From: an uncultured Clostridium sp.
GTDB lineage: Bacteria > Bacillota > Clostridia > TANB77 > CAG-508
DNA: 7,943 bases
Assembly (NCBI GenBank): GCA_948465625.1
Contig: CAOJXM010000042.1
Span: forward strand, 1-7,943
Direction: 5' to 3'
Below, one piece after another: positions 7,071 through 7,943 of this stretch; position 1 is the stretch's first letter; every line of letters starts with the position of its first letter. The position numbers were made by a program, and so were the translations under genes. Below the pieces are notes generated by a model, which saw nothing but the letters and a program-made list of their open reading frames with translations, was not told where the DNA came from and did not search any database.

Positions 7071-7544
7071 ATGAGTGATGGAAAGATTAGAGTAAAATCA
7101 GAAACTATATATTCTATAGAAGTAAATGATAAAGGAGAATGTATTTATTTAGACATGTCTGATATCGGTTTACAAGCTAAGTTAGTAGAATGTTTTGATT
7201 TAATCAATAAAGAGACAACTAAGTTTTCAAAAAAAGAGAATGAGTTGTTAGAAAAGTCAAAAAAAGAAATTGAGGAAGAAAACAAAGAATTATTTTCTAA
7301 AACTGACAAAGAATATATTCAATTACAACAGGGATTTTACAAGACTTGCAGAGAAATAATGGATAATTTTTTAGGGCAAGGAGCATGTCAAAAGATATTT
7401 GGAGATGCTAATTATCCTAAAATGTACATTGATTTATTTGAACAATTAGAGCCACATTTCAAAAAAATGGGATTAAATAAACAAAAAATGGAGAAAGACT
7501 TGTATAATAAATATATGAAAAAAAATACACAAGTATTAAAATAG
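7071..7544 (+). CDS. putative phage tail assembly chaperone
   Basis: The 157-residue acidic and lysine-rich protein has no membrane segment or signal peptide. Residues about 45-85 form a charged helix likely to be coiled coil (FSKKENELLEKSKKEIEEE and on). The second half, with REIMDNFLGQGACQKIFGD and then YPKMYIDLFEQLEPHF, resembles small Firmicutes phage proteins encoded between the tail tube and tape measure genes, which help tail assembly. Those proteins share a helical stretch followed by an F-x-G-E-G-x-x-x-x-I-F-G-like motif; here it is FLGQGACQKIFG. ATG at 7071 follows AGGAGG (7054-7059) with a slightly long 11-base gap. The gene appears whole, but the tape measure gene and the usual frameshifted second chaperone frame are not found after it. 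The assignment rests on motif resemblance and position only. Confidence 0.55.
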   Translation: MSDGKIRVKSETIYSIEVNDKGECIYLDMSDIGLQAKLVECFDLINKETTKFSKKENELLEKSKKEIEEENKELFSKTDKEYIQLQQGFYKTCREIMDNFLGQGACQKIFGDANYPKMYIDLFEQLEPHFKKMGLNKQKMEKDLYNKYMKKNTQVLK

Positions 7545-7576
7545 GTTATAAAACTTTAATATGGTACAGTATAAGC

Positions 7577-7652
7577 AAGATATAAATAAAAAATAACAAG
7601 AAAACTTTATTGTAATAAAGCAATCTTGCTATTTACTAATTATTTATATCTT
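7577..7652. repeat. 13-bp perfect inverted repeat overlapping the 3' end of the - strand gene
   Basis: AAGATATAAATAA (7577-7589) is the exact reverse complement of TTATTTATATCTT (7640-7652), with 50 bp between. The right arm covers the last codons of the - strand gene. The left arm also overlaps AGCAAGAT (7574-7581), which pairs with ATCTTGCT (7623-7630), so two mutually exclusive foldings are possible. Confidence 0.6.
7585..7620 (-). terminator. possible terminator of the - strand RHH gene
   Basis: Read on the - strand, CTTTAT and ATAAAG (7620-7605) form a 6-bp stem with loop TACA, followed by a long T-rich run (7604-7585). The stem is AT-rich and weak, but it lies 16 bases after the stop and points the right way. 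Confidence 0.4.
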
Positions 7653-7821
7653 TTGTATCTCTTAATTCATCAACCGCATGACGAGTCGCAGCGACTACAA
7701 ATGCAGTAAAAGTTGTTTGTTTGCCTTCAATGGCATTTTCAACATCCTCAATTAAATCGTTAGGAAATCTAATCGAACGTTGGGAGGTTGAGGGAATGAT
7801 AGGTATTTTAAAATTGCTCAT
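7636..7821 (-). CDS. small ribbon-helix-helix DNA-binding protein (Arc/MetJ-like)
   Basis: The 61-residue protein fits a ribbon-helix-helix repressor: a short beta strand (SQRSIRFP, about 13-20), helix A (NDLIEDVENAIEG, 21-33), then a turn and helix B (TTFTAFVVAATRHAVDELRD, 36-55). Such proteins bind DNA as dimers through the strand residues and often repress their own operon. The TTFTAFVVAATRHA helix recalls small repressors of proteobacterial prophages and plasmids, though I cannot test this. ATG at 7821 is preceded on the - strand by AAGGAA (7832-7827), five bases away. Codons include CGT, TCG and a run of GCG that are rare in the neighbouring genes, suggesting separate acquisition. No toxin or other partner gene lies within the window; one could lie beyond the right edge. 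Repeats upstream (7862-7902) are candidate operators. Confidence 0.65.
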   Translation of the reverse strand: MSNFKIPIIPSTSQRSIRFPNDLIEDVENAIEGKQTTFTAFVVAATRHAVDELRDTKDINN

Positions 7822-7841
7822 AGTAATTCCTTAATGTTATC

Positions 7842-7870
7842 ATTATACATAATATATTAAAATGTGCATG
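7842..7870 (-). promoter_or_regulatory. possible promoter of the RHH gene
   Basis: A perfect -10 TATAAT lies at 7847-7842 on the - strand, about 20 bases before the start codon. The -35 region (around 7864-7870) has no good match to TTGACA. That region overlaps the left arm of the dyad at 7862-7868, as expected of an autorepressed promoter. The leader would be very short. Confidence 0.3.
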
Positions 7871-7902
7871 TGGTACGATTGGGTTACGAATGGGTTGCAC
7901 AT
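7862..7902. repeat. tandem 11-bp repeats enclosed by a 7-bp inverted repeat (operator-like)
   Basis: TACGATTGGGT (7874-7884) is followed without a gap by TACGAATGGGT (7885-7895), identical at 10 of 11 positions. The pair is enclosed by ATGTGCA (7862-7868) and TGCACAT (7896-7902), a perfect inverted repeat. The block lies upstream of the RHH gene and is more GC-rich than its surroundings. Likely roles are an operator for that protein or recombinase arm sites. Confidence 0.55.
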
Positions 7903-7943
7903 AGTGTAGTATAAGCGAATATAGATACAAAACTTATCGAAAT

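Larger units (their letters stand above)
5833..7544 (+). mobile_element. decayed prophage remnant (scaffold, capsid fragment, tail chaperone)
   Basis: Three adjacent + strand genes keep the order of a siphophage head-tail module: scaffold, major capsid protein, tail assembly chaperone. The genes normally before and between them (terminase, portal, most of the capsid gene, head-tail connectors, most of the tail tube gene) are absent, and no tape measure follows. The + strand is less A-rich and more T-rich than in tilS to nrdG, consistent with foreign origin. The left edge lies between the nrdG terminator and the first phage-like codon at 5864. The right edge is uncertain and may include the - strand gene at 7636-7821. 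No integrase or clear att pair is seen. Confidence 0.75.
7564..7934 (+). repeat. imperfect direct repeats flanking the RHH gene
   Basis: GTACAGTATAAGCAAGATAT (from 7564) resembles GTGTAGTATAAGCGAATATA (from 7904). AGTATAAGC is shared exactly, and similarity continues, with small shifts, over about 30 bp (7564-7594 and 7904-7934). They enclose about 310 bp containing the RHH gene. Low-complexity AT-rich DNA could account for part of the similarity. Confidence 0.3.

Noticed and set aside
5833..7544. Encapsulin-like or domesticated nanocompartment built from the scaffold and capsid genes
   Set aside because: The capsid frame lacks a proper start and most of its fold, and the scaffold lacks a start. 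Decay is the better explanation.
7838..7866. dif/XerCD-like site on the - strand (shared ATATATTATGTA)
   Set aside because: The XerD-side half matches by AT-rich coincidence; the XerC arm shows almost no agreement with known Firmicutes dif sites.
1..7943. CRISPR array, tRNA or rRNA genes
   Set aside because: No regularly spaced repeats with unique spacers, no tRNA T-loop or cloverleaf signals and no rRNA-like conserved sequence were seen.

Overview
The window looks like chromosomal DNA of a low-GC, obligately anaerobic Firmicute, probably clostridial. The + strand is A-rich, arginine is mostly AGA, GTG is used as a start, and Shine-Dalgarno sites are strong. The oxygen-sensitive class III ribonucleotide reductase supports anaerobiosis. 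The genetic code is standard. I cannot name the genus.

Region 1 (1-825) is the 3' part of tilS (tRNA-Ile lysidine synthetase), which seems to encode a short form without the usual C-terminal domain. Region 2 (826-2764) is a probable promoter and a complete ftsH (membrane AAA+ protease). The hpt gene often found between these two is absent. Region 3 (2765-3094) is a 330-bp intergenic stretch. It holds a hairpin, a three-copy 11-bp-phased TGTAATA repeat, a strong intrinsic terminator and a good promoter for the next operon. Region 4 (3095-5832) is nrdD-nrdG, the anaerobic ribonucleoside-triphosphate reductase and its radical-SAM activase, closed by an intrinsic terminator.

Region 5 (about 5833-7544) is a decayed prophage remnant abutting the nrdG terminator. 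It carries a GP20-like capsid scaffold gene without a credible start and a major capsid protein gene. The capsid gene has ACG where its start should be, and its C-terminal part is replaced by an unrelated in-frame tail. A terminator hairpin and an intact-looking tail-assembly-chaperone-like gene follow. Packaging genes, portal, most of the capsid gene, the connectors and the tape measure are missing from this stretch. The simplest reading is that large deletions collapsed a head-tail module.

Region 6 (7545-7943) holds a small ribbon-helix-helix repressor-like gene on the - strand, with codon use unlike its neighbours. Around it are inverted and direct repeats: a 13-bp inverted repeat beyond its 3' end, and tandem 11-bp repeats inside a 7-bp dyad upstream of it. 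This looks like an autoregulated accessory gene whose partner lies outside the window.

I see no convincing new defence or metabolic system. The most useful leads are the capsid gene lesions, the repeat-rich repressor locus and the intergenic region between ftsH and nrdD.
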